Shown piece by piece: positions 47,501-57,370 of a stretch of DNA of 64,000 bases (position 1 is the stretch's first letter; each line of letters opens with the position of its first letter). The notes beneath the pieces were generated by a model, which saw nothing but the letters and a program-made list of their open reading frames with translations, did not search any database and was not told the origin of the DNA. Origin of the DNA: Elmis aenea (Eukaryota > Arthropoda > Insecta > Coleoptera > Elmidae); NCBI GenBank assembly GCA_947652605.1, contig OX393576.1:61356966-61420965 (forward strand), read 5' to 3'. The position numbers and the translations under genes are program-made.

Positions 47501-49007
47501 TTCCGATTCTTTATTTTATGTTTTTACAATGTTTACCGTTTTTTCGTCCATTGTATATATTACGTTGATTGTTTCTATGTTTATTCCCTTCCTTCTTAGG
47601 CCCCTCCATACATCTTTCCTTTTGATTTTATCGAATGCTTTTTCCAAGTCTATAAAACATAAATGTATTTCCTTGTTTTCTGTTAAGGTCTTTCGGATTG
47701 TTTGTCTTAATATAAAGACTGGGTCTTGTGTACTCCTTCCGCTTCTGAAACCTATTGGGATTCTTTTAGTTGTATTTTCCATTTTTCCTGTTAATCTGCC
47801 TTCCATGACTCTTGCCAGTATTTTCCCTGGTACACTAATATTATTTATCTTGAATAAAAGCATTATTCAAGGGTATTTTAACAATTGCCCTTAAACAATG
47901 GTGCTAATAGCAATTCAAATTCGGATAACATGTGCCCTATAATAATAATCACTAGCTATTGTCTTTGTAAACAATTGACCATTGATTGTATGCCATTTCA
48001 CAGAGAAATTAGTTGATATTTAGTGACATAACCAAATAAGTACTACATTGAGAGTCACAGTAAGATAATACAATTTTTCTGTTAGAATAAGGGGCCACAA
48101 AGGCCTTAGTTTAGGGGCTGAGAATACAACATTGCAGCTATGTACATTTTCGCAAAAAAATATTTGGGAATTTAGCCTTAAAATCGATTTTTTTAAATGT
48201 TCGTTTATTTCAATTTATTAATCAGCAATACACAAAAATAAAAGTAATTTTATTGTACGGGACACTTCTATTTACGTTTTAATAGTAACGACTAGCGTTA
48301 TAAAAAAAAAACGATTTACTAGGATCGCAAATTTAGATACAAGTATGACAAAACAGCATTCATTTCAAGCTTATCATAAAATAGAGAACCACTACACCTT
48401 TTACCATGAAAGTTATTTATATGTATGAATCAACACCACGGAGACTCTACCGCTGATAATCAACGATAAAATATTTACTACCGCTGGGAAATATCGAAGC
48501 AAAACATAACACAAATGTTTATTATTTATTCTCCTTAACTTTGCTTCTATCAGCGAAAATCCATTTAGGGACTGCTTTAGCAGTGTTTCCTTGACAGAAC
48601 TACAGAATATTTATAAACTTACCCAAACCTTTAAGATGCAAAAACAGTATACCTTTCTTCCGCTTTAGTAAATTTTACTACAAATTCAACAAACTATGGA
48701 AATATGCATACAAAACGTAAAAAAATGAAAAAGATAACAAGTACGTAAAAAAAATCTTTGTACTTTGGTGGAGGTGTCAGGGTTTTTGGTAGATTTATTG
48801 CTAAAATACACTTACCATAGGTTCGTCGGTATTCTTTTGAAATTGGACAAGGCGCACTCTTGTGACGTTTTCCATTTCCACCTCTCCATTGGTAGCGTCG
48901 AGTTCCTCTCCACCGTTAAGATATGGAAGTAGCGGGGGAGGTGTAACCCGCAGGGCATCCTCACCGTAAATTTCATGAGCGACCACATCGTGTGCTTGGA
49001 GAAGGGC
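32340..49007 (-). CDS. CASK: CASK (CAMGUK) MAGUK scaffold, 3' half of the gene
   Basis: Ten exons join in frame with GT/AG borders: 48816-49007, 42825-42989, 42370-42438, 37392-37490, 37162-37300, 34409-34528, 34229-34351, 32888-32995, 32575-32750 and 32340-32519 (456 codons plus stop). In order they encode the end of L27 ([15 protein letters not shown]), a linker with [20 protein letters not shown] ([20 protein letters not shown]), SH3 ([15 protein letters not shown]), the basic HOOK ([16 protein letters not shown]), and a guanylate-kinase-like domain ending [14 protein letters not shown] links neurexin/syndecan tails, Mint, Lin-7 and protein 4.1 at synapses and epithelial junctions. The CaM-kinase-like and first L27 exons are absent here and expected right of 64000. 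Introns hold most of the TEs in the right half of the window. Confidence 0.96.
32575..32750 (-). CDS. CASK: CASK exon (GK domain, middle)
   Basis: [20 protein letters not shown], then [20 protein letters not shown] and [14 protein letters not shown]. It includes the conserved DVEPQAL stretch. Confidence 0.96.
32888..32995 (-). CDS. CASK: CASK exon (GK domain, GMP-binding part)
   Basis: [20 protein letters not shown], then [16 protein letters not shown]. The TTR and Tyr/Glu positions that contact GMP in true guanylate kinases are largely kept. Confidence 0.96.
32996..34228. other. CASK intron, nothing recognised
   Basis: AT-rich intronic sequence without a bounded element. Frames here lack motifs. 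Confidence 0.55.
34229..34351 (-). CDS. CASK: CASK exon (GK domain start, degenerate P-loop)
   Basis: [20 protein letters not shown], then [20 protein letters not shown]. The P-loop GAHGVGRRH lacks the Lys-Ser/Thr of active kinases, as in CASK and other MAGUKs, so the domain is a binding module rather than an enzyme. Confidence 0.96.
34409..34528 (-). CDS. CASK: CASK exon (HOOK region)
   Basis: [20 protein letters not shown], then [20 protein letters not shown]. The basic cluster is the protein-4.1-binding HOOK found between SH3 and GK. Confidence 0.96.
34529..36139. other. CASK intron, left part
   Basis: Non-coding. A lone ACACTGTATA terminus-like sequence at 35591-35610 may be the remnant of a TIR element. 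Confidence 0.45.
36140..36461. mobile_element. TIR element (ACAGGGTG type), about 322 bp
   Basis: TATACAGGGTGTCCTAAATT is matched by the inverted right end (AAATTTGAGACACCCTGTAT). Ends are TA-flanked, as in Tc1/mariner-type MITEs. Non-coding. Confidence 0.75.
36462..37161. other. CASK intron, right part, nothing recognised
   Basis: Non-coding AT-rich sequence next to the SH3 exon. Confidence 0.45.
37162..37300 (-). CDS. CASK: CASK exon (second half of SH3)
   Basis: [20 protein letters not shown], then [22 protein letters not shown] and the GLIPSP motif are the SH3 ligand-face residues of MAGUKs. Confidence 0.96.
37392..37490 (-). CDS. CASK: CASK exon (first half of SH3)
   Basis: [20 protein letters not shown], then [13 protein letters not shown]. 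The ALYDY-equivalent motif is AQFDYDP. Confidence 0.96.
37627..37910. mobile_element. TIR element (ACAGGGTG type), about 284 bp
   Basis: ATACAGGGTGATTCATGATG is matched by CATAAATCACCCTGTGTAC at the right in inverse, with decay. Non-coding; lies in the CASK intron between the SH3 exon and the PDZ-end exon. Confidence 0.65.
37911..38686. other. CASK intron, nothing recognised
   Basis: No bounded element or exon apart from the microexon candidate that follows. Confidence 0.45.
38687..38716 (-). CDS. CASK: Possible CASK 30-bp cassette microexon
   Basis: On the minus strand, GTTCGTCTAG then 30 bp then GTAAGTACC gives canonical borders around 10 in-frame codons ([10 protein letters not shown]). 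It lies between the PDZ-end exon (42370-42438) and the first SH3 exon (37392-37490); both of those junctions are phase 0, so inclusion keeps the frame. Alternative inserts at this site are known in vertebrate CASK. It lacks a strong polypyrimidine tract, so it may be a chance pairing. Confidence 0.3.
39069..39295. mobile_element. hAT-like MITE, 227 bp
   Basis: The ends are CAGGGCCTTTGAG and AATAAGGCCTG. The flanks 39061-39068 (AAACCTAA) and 39296-39303 (AACCTTAA) match at six of eight bases. It shares CAGGGCC ends and exact length with the element at 13290, so both probably derive from one family. Confidence 0.65.
39296..40670. other. CASK intron, nothing recognised
   Basis: Non-coding, AT-rich; no bounded repeat was supported. 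Confidence 0.45.
40720..41625. repeat. Minisatellite, unit about 60-70 bp with palindromic core, split by a MITE
   Basis: Degenerate units of the form CGTTATGGGTATCTGATATC-CC, then AGAGCGAGCACAC and a GCGC/ACACGC tail. They start near 40732, 40785, 40841, 40890 (split), 41382, 41434, 41484, 41532 and 41575. The core GGGTATC-GATATCCC is a dyad. The MITE at 40907-41350 interrupts one unit. The Cys-rich frames read through it are repeat artefacts. The left flank (40672-40700) has AAGGCTGCGGCTACATTAC and ATTCGCGCGAAT and may be a TE end. Confidence 0.75.
40907..41350. mobile_element. TIR element (ACAGGGTG type) inserted in the minisatellite, about 444 bp
   Basis: ATACAGGGTGTTTCATAATT faces AATTATGAAACACCCTATAT; GAATGCTGATCCCTAAGGAT faces the inverse near 41315. 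The flanking minisatellite unit reads straight across once the element is removed. Confidence 0.85.
41626..42369. other. CASK intron, nothing recognised
   Basis: Non-coding intronic sequence up to the PDZ-end exon. Confidence 0.5.
42370..42438 (-). CDS. CASK: CASK exon (end of PDZ)
   Basis: [20 protein letters not shown], then PCE. It completes the last PDZ strand. The insect-type short linker (SAPPPCE) replaces the long Ser-rich linker of vertebrates. Confidence 0.95.
42540..42650 (-). repeat. Repeat fragment shared with 60955-61020
   Basis: On the minus strand GACTCTCGTCTCTTCATCAT is followed by TTAATTAACAAAGCTACTGG. The plus strand near 60970 reads GGGACTCTCGTCTCATAGAG then AATAATTAGCTACTAG. 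The pair suggests scattered ends of one retroelement, possibly Penelope-like; the family is uncertain. Confidence 0.35.
42825..42989 (-). CDS. CASK: CASK exon (PDZ domain)
   Basis: [20 protein letters not shown], then [20 protein letters not shown] and [12 protein letters not shown]. The carboxylate-binding loop is GIT(L), and the HVGDEI motif is intact. This domain binds neurexin and syndecan C-termini. Confidence 0.97.
43037..43043 (-). promoter_or_regulatory. Likely branch point of the intron before the PDZ exon
   Basis: TACTAAT on the minus strand, 48 nt upstream of the exon start at 42989. It is followed by a pyrimidine-rich tract to TTTCCAG. It is the best branch-site match near this acceptor. 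Confidence 0.45.
43055..43670 (+). pseudogene. RTE-like LINE 3' fragment
   Basis: 43107-43454 encodes [20 protein letters not shown], then after an internal deletion [20 protein letters not shown] and [20 protein letters not shown]. After a stop near 43454 the same frame continues with PRKRWQER and a KEWR-type tail to about 43594. The 3' end TTAAGTAAGTAAC looks like the short repeat tail of RTE-type LINEs. The opposite-strand 214-codon frame is only a shadow. It lies antisense to CASK, just upstream of the PDZ exon acceptor. Confidence 0.8.
43671..45012. other. CASK intron, nothing recognised
   Basis: Non-coding AT-rich sequence between two LINE fragments. Confidence 0.5.
45857..45932. repeat. 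Hairpin with CGAGCC-TTA-GGACGAG core
   Basis: ACTGTCTGATAAAACAACGA faces TCGTTGTTTTATC-type sequence (AGTTGTTTTATCTTTGACAG), around AACGAGCCCTTAGGACGAGT. Confidence 0.75.
45946..46290. mobile_element. PIF/Harbinger-like MITE, 345 bp, TAA target duplication
   Basis: Terminal inverted repeats TGCCTAATTTACATTGGTAT and its complement at 46271-46290, continuing AGTAGCTAA. The 3-bp TAA flanks at 45943-45945 and 46291-46293 fit the TWA target preference. Subterminal copies of AAGTAGCTAAAGCAAGT / AAGTNACTAAATCAAG are repeated. Confidence 0.8.
46374..46573. repeat. Small TIR repeat, about 200 bp
   Basis: GATAACTGCAC and GTGCAGTTATC bound the segment. No coding. Family unknown. Confidence 0.45.
46591..46770. 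mobile_element. Whole-length hairpin element, 180 bp, GAGCC-GAA-GGCGAG core
   Basis: GGAACATTATTTTGCCGGTA faces TCCTGCAAAATAATGTTCC. Inside, AAGTTTGTTACTT faces AAGTAACAAACTT, GGTAACATCC faces GGATGTTACC, and TGACAAAATCC faces GGATTTTGTCA. The centre is TGAGCCGAAGGCGAGG. Almost every base can pair. Confidence 0.8.
46771..47250. other. Remainder of the insertion in the LINE, unassigned
   Basis: Non-coding sequence between the 180-bp hairpin and the resumption of the LINE. It may be the body of a further element whose ends I could not fix. Confidence 0.35.
47866..48815. other. CASK intron, nothing recognised
   Basis: Non-coding sequence up to the L27-end exon. Confidence 0.5.
48816..49007 (-). 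CDS. CASK: CASK exon (end of L27 region and linker)
   Basis: [20 protein letters not shown], then [20 protein letters not shown] and [20 protein letters not shown]. The TTTTTTGCAG acceptor is at 49008. It is the most 5' CASK exon that I can find; the preceding exon should end with the SQPHF-type start of this L27 helix. Confidence 0.96.
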
Positions 49008-50478
49008 CTGCAAAAAACAAACATTATTAGTTCATTACATTTGAATAAATGCGTGACATCTGCATCAAAAGCGCTCTTGTAGAGAGAATAACTCGATTAT
49101 AAAACCAGTGAATTACGATCGTACAATAGCTGACGTTAACATTTAACACTTTTCTGCTAAATAAAGATGCATCGGTTCGGTGTGCTTACGATGAACAATA
49201 GATGACGGCACTACAAAAAATTACGTGAGAATATATGGCTATAATAATTTGTATTTCAATTGATATTGCTTCAGAACGTAAGTTGCACATGGAAAGCAGA
49301 CTTTGTCGTTTAATCGTCGGTGTATAATATTTAGTCTTTACAGTAGATATGTTTATAAACTTACTATGAAAAACGTTTATTCCAAAAAAAGTATTTTGTT
49401 CAACTGATATACGACTTAATATGTTAAACCTTACAGCAAACAAAATTGCTCGTATTCAGGGGTTTTGATATTAGACTATTAAATCAACAATAAACCTATC
49501 AAATCGTATATCAGATTTTCTTAAAAAGTGATTTACAATGAACAATAGGTTCAATATCAAAAACTTAGTTTTCGTTCAGCTGATAAAGGATTTGATATGT
49601 GGATTCTTGCAGCCAGAAGAGATTGCGAACACAATTTAAGGCTATTTCGTAAACATTTCGGTCCGCAAATTTTTTTGCTACGCAATCATGTAATTACACC
49701 GTCAAACGCATTTTGATATTCATGTGAGTTTTCTAACCGCATCTTTGAAATATTTACTATGACCTTCTTCGAGCAAGCGAAGTCAAAAGCAGCTATTGTT
49801 CGCTCTAAAAACGTATCGCCCTTTTGCATACCTAATTCATACTCAAAATTATTTACGAGTTCCCAAGTCAAAAAAAGCAAATTTCATTGTGCAAACTATT
49901 TCCATACATTAAAATTGAACCGTTAAATATTTAGAATAAGAATGGACTGTGCAGAACCGTACTACGGAAATTAAACTTGTTTTGTTGCTTACTTTTACCT
50001 TACGAGCATTCATATGTCCACCGTTTTACAACCACGTTATTAAAGGAGTGAAGATTTATGAACTTTTACAGCATACTAGCTTATTACGTAGACCGGTATT
50101 GGCGTTGAAAATGAAAATTTAGCTGACAAAAACTTTTTCAAAATGTTGTACGAGCATTTGAAAACCGTAAATATTGAGTTAACGTTTCACTCAAATTCCA
50201 TTAGTTGTAAGCACAAAACTATCAAGTCCTACTACTTAAAAGTAATAAAAGCTCTTTAAAATAGGAAATGTAAAGCATTTTTCTTCTCTTTTCAGTTATG
50301 TACTCGAGATCTTTTCATACAAAGTATAACTCCATTAGTTGTAAAAATAAGTCTTTAAAATACATTTTACTAGCCCTAGCTATTTTCTTTTGTAACTAAT
50401 TTTCAATGTAATAGCTTTATAGTTGATTTAACACACCGCTATCAAAATATTTCGTATAAAGTACGTATTAATCTTTAA
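49008..50478. other. Presumed CASK intron, nothing recognised
   Basis: Frames here have no motif. Considered intronic because the 5' CASK exons are still missing. Confidence 0.45.
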
Positions 50479-51892
50479 ATGGACAACAGGGGTTCTTGCG
50501 GACCCCAAGCCTTTATTTATAATGAACTATTTTATTTTTTATATCTGTAATAAGTGACTCTAGGACATCCTTGGTTAGTGGTTTAGCCATCTTTCACTGC
50601 ATTCATATTTGTTGTAACGTTTACGTAACAATTATTAGGCCAACGCAAACACAACAGTTACGTTACTGGACATTCAGAGCTCTTAAGAACCCCAATATTT
50701 TGATATGCGAATTCAGGTATTACTTGCTTTTTCTTGAATACTTATATCGGTTATAAATATACTTGTTTGAAATGTATATGATTCATTGTCTACATCAGCA
50801 ATTTCTGCTCTAGATTGTACTCATATAAAGGAGAATCACCGACTGATTCCCAATATATAAAGAAATCTTTCGAGTTCTTAATGCATTTATCGTAAAATTT
50901 ATAGCGCTAATAGTTTACCAAATACTTAGGTTTTAGTGAAAATTTACTAGAAAAAAATCATAATGGAAAATATAAGGAGGTAAGTTCGATTTATACGTTA
51001 CTTACTAAATCTTTTGTCTTAAGAAAAAATACTTTTTATAGAATGAATGACGATGAAAAAAGCGAATATGCGTATAGACTGGTAAAGGAAATAGAAACAG
51101 ACGGCGAGTTTGATTCTGATGGTAGCGTAGAGCGTACGGTACGATCAGGTGAAGAATATGTATACGCAGAATATGTAGTAAAGAAGAAGAAATAATAAGG
51201 GGTGAGTAGATACCATGGACCATTTAGTGGCCAATTACAGTTGCAGACGTAAAACAAGAACATGGCCAGTAACTTTTTTTTTAATATGCTAGTTACAGCA
51301 GATGTTCTTACAGCTTATATTCTTTACGTAAAAAAATATCCAGATTGGAATAATAAAGATAAAGCTCGCCGAAGAAGATTTCTTATAGAATTAGGAAGAC
51401 AATTAGTCCACGGACACATACAAAATCGTGTACGACAACCAAATTTACAGAAAATTGTTCAGCATGGTTTAGGTTTAGAGGCTCTAGGTTATTCGAGACA
51501 ACGTGGGCCTCCAGACGGATCCAACAATGACAAAAAGCAGCGTTGTTGTATGTGTCCAAGAACAGCTGATAGGCAAGTAAAACGTCAGTGCTGTGTTTGT
51601 GAACAAAAAGTATGTCCAGTTCATAGTTGTAATAAATTTAAATGTGAAAATTGCAGCGAAACTACTCAATAAATTCAAAATATACTTTAATTTTTATATC
51701 GTTTGCTACAAGCAAATGTTTATTTTTTCATTTTGTAAGTAAATTTTGTGATAAAGTTATTATTCTTTTTAATGACACCAATGTCTTCCACTCACATGGA
51801 TTATTATAATAGGCTTGTCTAATAATATTCATCATAACAACAACAAAATTATAATTTTTCATTCGGGATCCATGCGGAACCCCTGATGTCCG
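50479..51892 (+). mobile_element. piggyBac element with internal deletion, about 1.4 kb
   Basis: The left terminus ATGGACAACAGGGGTTCTTG is matched by the inverted right terminus (GGAACCCCTGATGTCC). The left flank is TTAA (50475-50478); the right flank is GTAA (51893-51896), a one-base decay of TTAA. It contains the start and end of a transposase gene and lacks the middle. Confidence 0.82.
50963..51672 (+). pseudogene. piggyBac transposase, N- and C-terminal remnants
   Basis: A short exon 50963-50979 (MENIR) with donor GTAAGT joins an acceptor TTTTATAG at 51041 to give RMNDDEKSEYAYRLVKEIET and an acidic stretch ending at 51195. After a large deletion the C-terminal part resumes near 51210 with VDTMDHLVANYSCRRKTRTW. 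This includes the Asp near the third catalytic position. A 9-T run at 51274-51282 shifts frame by one; then 51283-51672 gives NMLVTADVLTAYILYVKKYP and the Cys-rich finger (CCMCPRTADR, CCVCEQKVCP, CNKFKCENC). Domain III and the finger are recognisable; the catalytic core is gone. Confidence 0.85.
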
Positions 51893-54800
51893 GTAACGTA
51901 AATTTCCTAGTGTGTCCGTTTGAAGGTTAAAGATAATACATATTTCTTTTGTATAACACCTGTATAAAACAAATATTTTTTGTAATTTACTTTTGTGACA
52001 TAGCTGATGGAAGCTAAAATTAATAATTACCTGTAAAACGATGCAAATTTATTAATGTACAATACAGCAAAAAAGTTTAATTTAAATAACTTAATACTTT
52101 TTCATCGCCCTTTATTGATGAAGTCTACAAATATTTGATTTCTTTTTATTATACTAATTTCGTGACCCCAGTCGCTTCTGTGTCGTAAAAGTTTTGTCAT
52201 TTTAGGTAGTTCCCTAACACAAAAGGGTTTGATTATGAGTTTATAGCTATAATCATAACTTCTTTTATTAAAATTCGAGAGATATAAAAAACCGGCCTTT
52301 CAAATAAAAATAATAAACTCCCCAACATTTTAAATTAAAATTAAGTGTTGATATCTGCTTAGCATTTGATTTTAGGAAAAAATTGTACTTGAAATTTTTT
52401 CTTAGAAAAAGGTCCTCTATCACCACTTAAAATATTTGCGGTGATAACGGGGCCACCCTGTATAAGTACAATCTTATAAGTAACCCTAAGGCTTCGATAT
52501 TTAGATCAGCCCAAAGAATCACGTTCTCTGCACTATACCTATAATCAAAGCTTTACAATGACCCTTGAAGTCTAAAGCCAAAGTCAACAAAGTGAACTTT
52601 ATAATCATCTATAATCAACAAGGCTAGATTTAATACTATTAGTAATACAAGTATAGCAAACTAGGCTTACAGTAACGACTTCACAAATACAGCAAAAATG
52701 TTTTTCATTCTTCTCTAAACGTCAATTTACATGCAATACAAAGGTATATCGAAACATCTAAAAGATATTTAGTACACCTCAACATTTTATTTTAACAGTG
52801 CGAAGACCACAAAATCCTGTAATCTGTCTCGTCTTTAAGCTTTACCGGTTTTCTTTATGTTGCGGTATTCATATATTCAGGACGGCTCTATGTGAGAAAA
52901 CCACATTTTATGTATTTGTTCCGGAAAAAGCAGGATTTTCCGAACTATGTTCTGTTTCCGTTACTTTACCGTTCACTTTTCCGTTAGTAGATCGTTCACA
53001 AAGGGACACCTAAAGTCCAACGCAATTTATGGAACTTCCGCTTAAGAACTAAAACTTTTCGCTGCCATAAAACAAGAAAGAGCAACAGAAAGTAAACGAA
53101 ATTAGTACTGGAATAAAAAGCTGCGTTTTGATATAAATTAACAACAAAATAAATAAATTTTAGGACCATTTAAATGCTGTATTACATTAATAAATTTACA
53201 TTGGATATGATCAGGCATAAAAAAGGCAAAACTTTTGTATTATTAATTGATTATAACCACTCATTAAATCTTTTTTAGAAGCGTCATCCATCAGTACTTT
53301 TGTTTAATGGTTAATAAAAACTTTAAGCTTTAATTAATGTATATACCCAGAAGCACACACTAAAACGACCTCTTTTTTATCAGCTAATAGCAATTTATGT
53401 AACATTTATCTTTTTGAGACTTGCGGATAAACAGGAAAAAAGAAAACCTATATTGCCCAGAAAATTAAAATTACCGAAGTAGTTGGTAGCTTATTAAAAG
53501 TTTTAATTAATTTTTAATAAAGATTTTTATTACATTCTACGAAAACTTGGCGAATTTGCTAGAAGCATCCTTCTCTTCAAATTATGTGGAAAACTTTTTC
53601 CCTGCTTCCATATTTTCCCATGCATTCTTTAGCCTGCATATCACAACAAATCGGTGCAAAGCAAAGTCAATTCTGTATAAATTATTTAAACAAACTGTGT
53701 ACTAATTAAGATGTAATATGACGACAAATTTTTATTTCCAGACCTGAATTAAATTACTTCTCAAAAAATGCAATAACGCACACAAAAAATACGACTCGTT
53801 TAAGGTTCTCATTTGTTTTGAAAACAACAACTAAGAACCATCGTGGATGATTACAGTTTATTCAGGCACGTGTAACAGAAAAAGAAAATTGAATTCTAGA
53901 AGTAAATAAGCCAGAAGAAAGCCAGAAAATATTCTCGAAGAAAACGCAATTCACTCGCAATGGACTTGGAAATATTACCCAATTCTGAAATAATTTCATT
54001 TATATTATCATTTCACGAGAGCAGTAAATATTCAATTATAAAAAAATATAAGGCTGAAGTTTGTTAAGAAGAAATCAACAGAAAATAGGTTTTTTATTAA
54101 CGTTCTTCGTTAGCAAAATAAATTAGTTATTAAGTCTACCGGAGAATTTTATTCTGTTGAATCCAAGATTTCTTTGTTTTGGAAACAGGTTTAAATTAAA
54201 CAAACAAGGGGCTAATTAAACCTTTGCACGTTTGCAAATGATTTTCTATTAATGCCTGGATAAGGCTCGCGTTGTCGAGGGCAGCCTTTTACTTTAAAAT
54301 TTAGTAATTGTTACGCTGGCAACCGAATTAACTTCTAGGTGTTTCTTTAATTTATTAAGAACTATATGCTCTCAAATATGCCTGTGCACGAAGCACTATA
54401 ATGCTGTCACAACCTTACAAAATGTCATGATAAATTAAATTTTTCACCTTTTTTTATGGACTTGTAAAAAAGAAACATACAATTTATTATGTTCGACGTA
54501 TTTTATGCACCGCAAGAACGCCAAGAATAAACTGGAGATAACAAATATATATTTATTTGTTGCCAACAAGCACAAACCAAAATAAACAAAATAGCATGGA
54601 TGTAACAACATAACAGTGATTAATACAAAATCGATTTAGGAAACCGTTGCACTTCCGATTTACATCTAAATTGTTCAATTTTGATTTCACATGCAAACAC
54701 TAGAGTACCAGTACAGCACATGCAGTGAAGATTGCATATTTATACAATATATTGGAATATTGCAATCTCAATAAACAAATTTCATCGTCTCTCAATACAT

Positions 54801-56400
54801 TTTTGCTGTGATGTGTGCAAAATGTATGCATTAATCCAATTTTGTATACCTGACAAATATTTGCACGAGTTTCGACTTTTCCCTTATCACGCTTGCCATG
54901 AGCAACTTATTTTCGAGTGTCCTTAAACATGCATGCGATGATCTCTGAAATCCTTACAAATAGAACAAGGCTTACAACAAAATGAGCATATATCTGTCAC
55001 TTGGCTTCGTTGCGCTGCAAACACATTTGTCACATTTTCACAATTGATGTCATATAACAACACACAAAAGTGGACCATAAATCTTAGTTGATGTTACAAA
55101 AAGAGAAAATTTTAAGCTGACCCCGTTTCAAAAAACAAATACACGATACTTGATAGTGCTGTTTTATTGATGGCTGGAGTCATGCAACTGTAATTTTTAA
55201 CAAGTTATCTTCAATCTTTTGCAAACGTTCTTTACAAGCTGAAATGAACTATTCAATGGTTTGTTTATTTTGCTCGACATTACAAAAAACGATTTCCTGA
55301 TGAAACTTTTTTTTTTTTTTATGCAATAAAACTAGTATCAACAACACAATTTTTAAAAAGAGCAGGTTACAAATCAAGGAAAGAACTACTGACAGTGAGA
55401 ATCACTCTTGGTTCGCGAGCAGAAATCGGAATTATTTGTTTCATTAAAAAAAACTCTAATTACACTTTTTATTTTAAGTTAGTTTGTAGTTTCTACAGGA
55501 TTTTTTATCCTAGATTGGAATTTAGCAGGGTTGGCCTGATTTAAATTAATTGATTTAAATCATGATTGAAATCATAATTTAAATTAGCTGATTAAAAAAA
55601 TTAAAATCATAATTTAATTCAAATTTTTTTTTCTCGATTTAACGTCACATATAAATTAAATGCACGTTTTACTTCCACCCGCTTAACTAACCTCTAGTAA
55701 AAGACTTCGGAAATATTGCCTATTGGCTTCTTATAGATCGGGCAGAAATAAAGTCTCTACAGGAATTTTCTCGTTAGAAACGCATTCCGGTAGATTTTCT
55801 TTAAAAATGTTCATAATAATTTATAATTTTAGGGTCAAAAGTTCTACAGCCTTATTCAAAAATATTGCAACAATTGTAAAAGTTTTTTATTATCGTTTTT
55901 TATGTAACACTTAAAATAAAACCCCTTTACTCTTGTCGATATTTCTAAAATCGTAAACTTTTTGTGAAATTTTTTCCATCTTTTAATTGATTTAAGTCAT
56001 CTACCAACTTTTATCAGGAATTAAAGTTTGTGAGAAATTTTTAGTACTTTTTGTTGATACTTTTTGAATGACGCTGTATAGAATGCAGCGTGAATAATAT
56101 ATAAATTAATTGTAAACAAAGAAAATAGTCAAGTTGCTTAAAATAATCAACGATTTTTGATTTTTTAAATAAATTCAAATTTTGCCCAACCCTTGAACTT
56201 AGCGACATGCCTAATATAGAGAGCAATTCACATCTTTTACATCACCGACTTTAGGAACCACAAAGTTAATACTAAACAGTTGGAAAAACAAACACATAAA
56301 TTAGTAAGTAGCTCTATCCTATTGATCACCAATACATGCTTTTGTTGATTATAGCAGGTAGTTGTGTTTCAATTCGCACTTTTATTTTTGAAGGACTGTC
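51893..56400. other. Presumed CASK intron, mostly unrecognised
   Basis: A lone GGGGCCACCCTGTATA terminus at 52450-52466 is the end of an old TIR element. 55540-55625 is an AT-rich run of GATTTAAATCA / AAATCATGATT palindromic units. No exon was supported. Confidence 0.45.
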
Positions 56401-57365
56401 TATACAGGGTGCACCACGACCCTGAGATTCTTCGATAGCTCCTTTATTAATGAAAATATCAAAAAATGTTTAATACAAATATTGTGCGAACCTATTTTCT
56501 ACATAACCTAAAATTATTTTCAAATATACAGAGTGTTTCGTTTGACCGGCACATATAAAAATTTAATTTTTTTAAATAGAACACCCTGTATATTTTTACA
56601 TTTTTGGATTCCTCTTAAAATTTACTTTAAAAAATGTATAAGGTTATATGGGTCTCAAGTCAACCGTTTTCGTAAAATTTACATTTTTGTGAAAATTTTG
56701 AGCGATACAGCACTTTCAATTTTTTTTAACATTAAAGTTATTTAAAAAAGCGGTAAAATTTCGTTTAAAACTTAGATTGACAATAGATTAATTAACACTT
56801 TGCGCTAGCTACATTTTAAAAATATTATACAGGGTGTTTTTTACGCTTGGTCAAACTTGTGAAACTTTAAACATCGATAAGTCATTTTTCTTAAATGCAA
56901 CACCCTGTATATTTTTACATTTTCTTGTAGAGAATTTAATTGTCTTTCGAAATTATTAAGCATGTCCTATACCTAAAGTTAATATTTTTCGAGCTATCTC
57001 AATTTTTATTAGTATTACTAAGGCAATTAAAATATTTTAAAGTGGGCCATGGACTTAAGTTGTAATTTTTCAAAGAATTTTTAAACAAAAGAATAAACAG
57101 AGCTGCAACTTTAATTTTAGGCTAAAAATGTAAATTTAAAGTAAATTTTAAGAGGAATCCAAAAATGTAAAAATATACAGGGTGTTCTATTTAAAAAAAT
57201 TAAATTTTTGTATGTGCCGGTCAAACGAAACACTCTGTATATTTGAAAATAATTTTAGGTTATGTAGAAAATAGGTTCGCACAATATTTGTATTAAACAT
57301 TTTTTGATATTTTCATTAATAAAGGAGCTATCGAAGAATCTCAGGGTCGTGGTGCACCCTGTATA
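56401..57365. mobile_element. Nested palindromic TIR elements, about 0.97 kb
   Basis: The outer ends TATACAGGGTGCACCACGAC and its complement (57346-57365) begin arms of about 250 bp (56401-56650 and 57120-57365) with near-perfect identity. Inside each arm is a smaller bounded block, ACAGAGTGTTTCGTTTGACC to GAACACCCTGTATA. The centre contains another bounded block, ACAGGGTGTTTTTTACGC to AACACCCTGTATA (56830-56920). Non-coding. Confidence 0.85.
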
Positions 57366-57370
57366 TCTTA

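Larger units (their letters stand above)
45013..47865 (-). pseudogene. RTE-like LINE fragment split by nested insertions
   Basis: The right part (47516-47863) encodes reverse transcriptase: [20 protein letters not shown], then [20 protein letters not shown]. Further left come a [13 protein letters not shown] block near 47470 and [20 protein letters not shown] near 47330, ending [10 protein letters not shown] at about 47255. The frame resumes at 45778 with [20 protein letters not shown], then [20 protein letters not shown] and [13 protein letters not shown]. The tail ([20 protein letters not shown]) resembles the fragment at 43055. The gap 45779-47250 is foreign insertion. Without it the LINE is about 1.4 kb, 5'-truncated, with stops. 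Confidence 0.88.

Noticed and set aside
47529..47894. 121-codon plus-strand frame
   Set aside because: Antisense to the RT domain of the split LINE.
54732..56226. Several 60-70-codon frames on both strands
   Set aside because: AT-rich chance frames without domain motifs, inside the presumed CASK intron.
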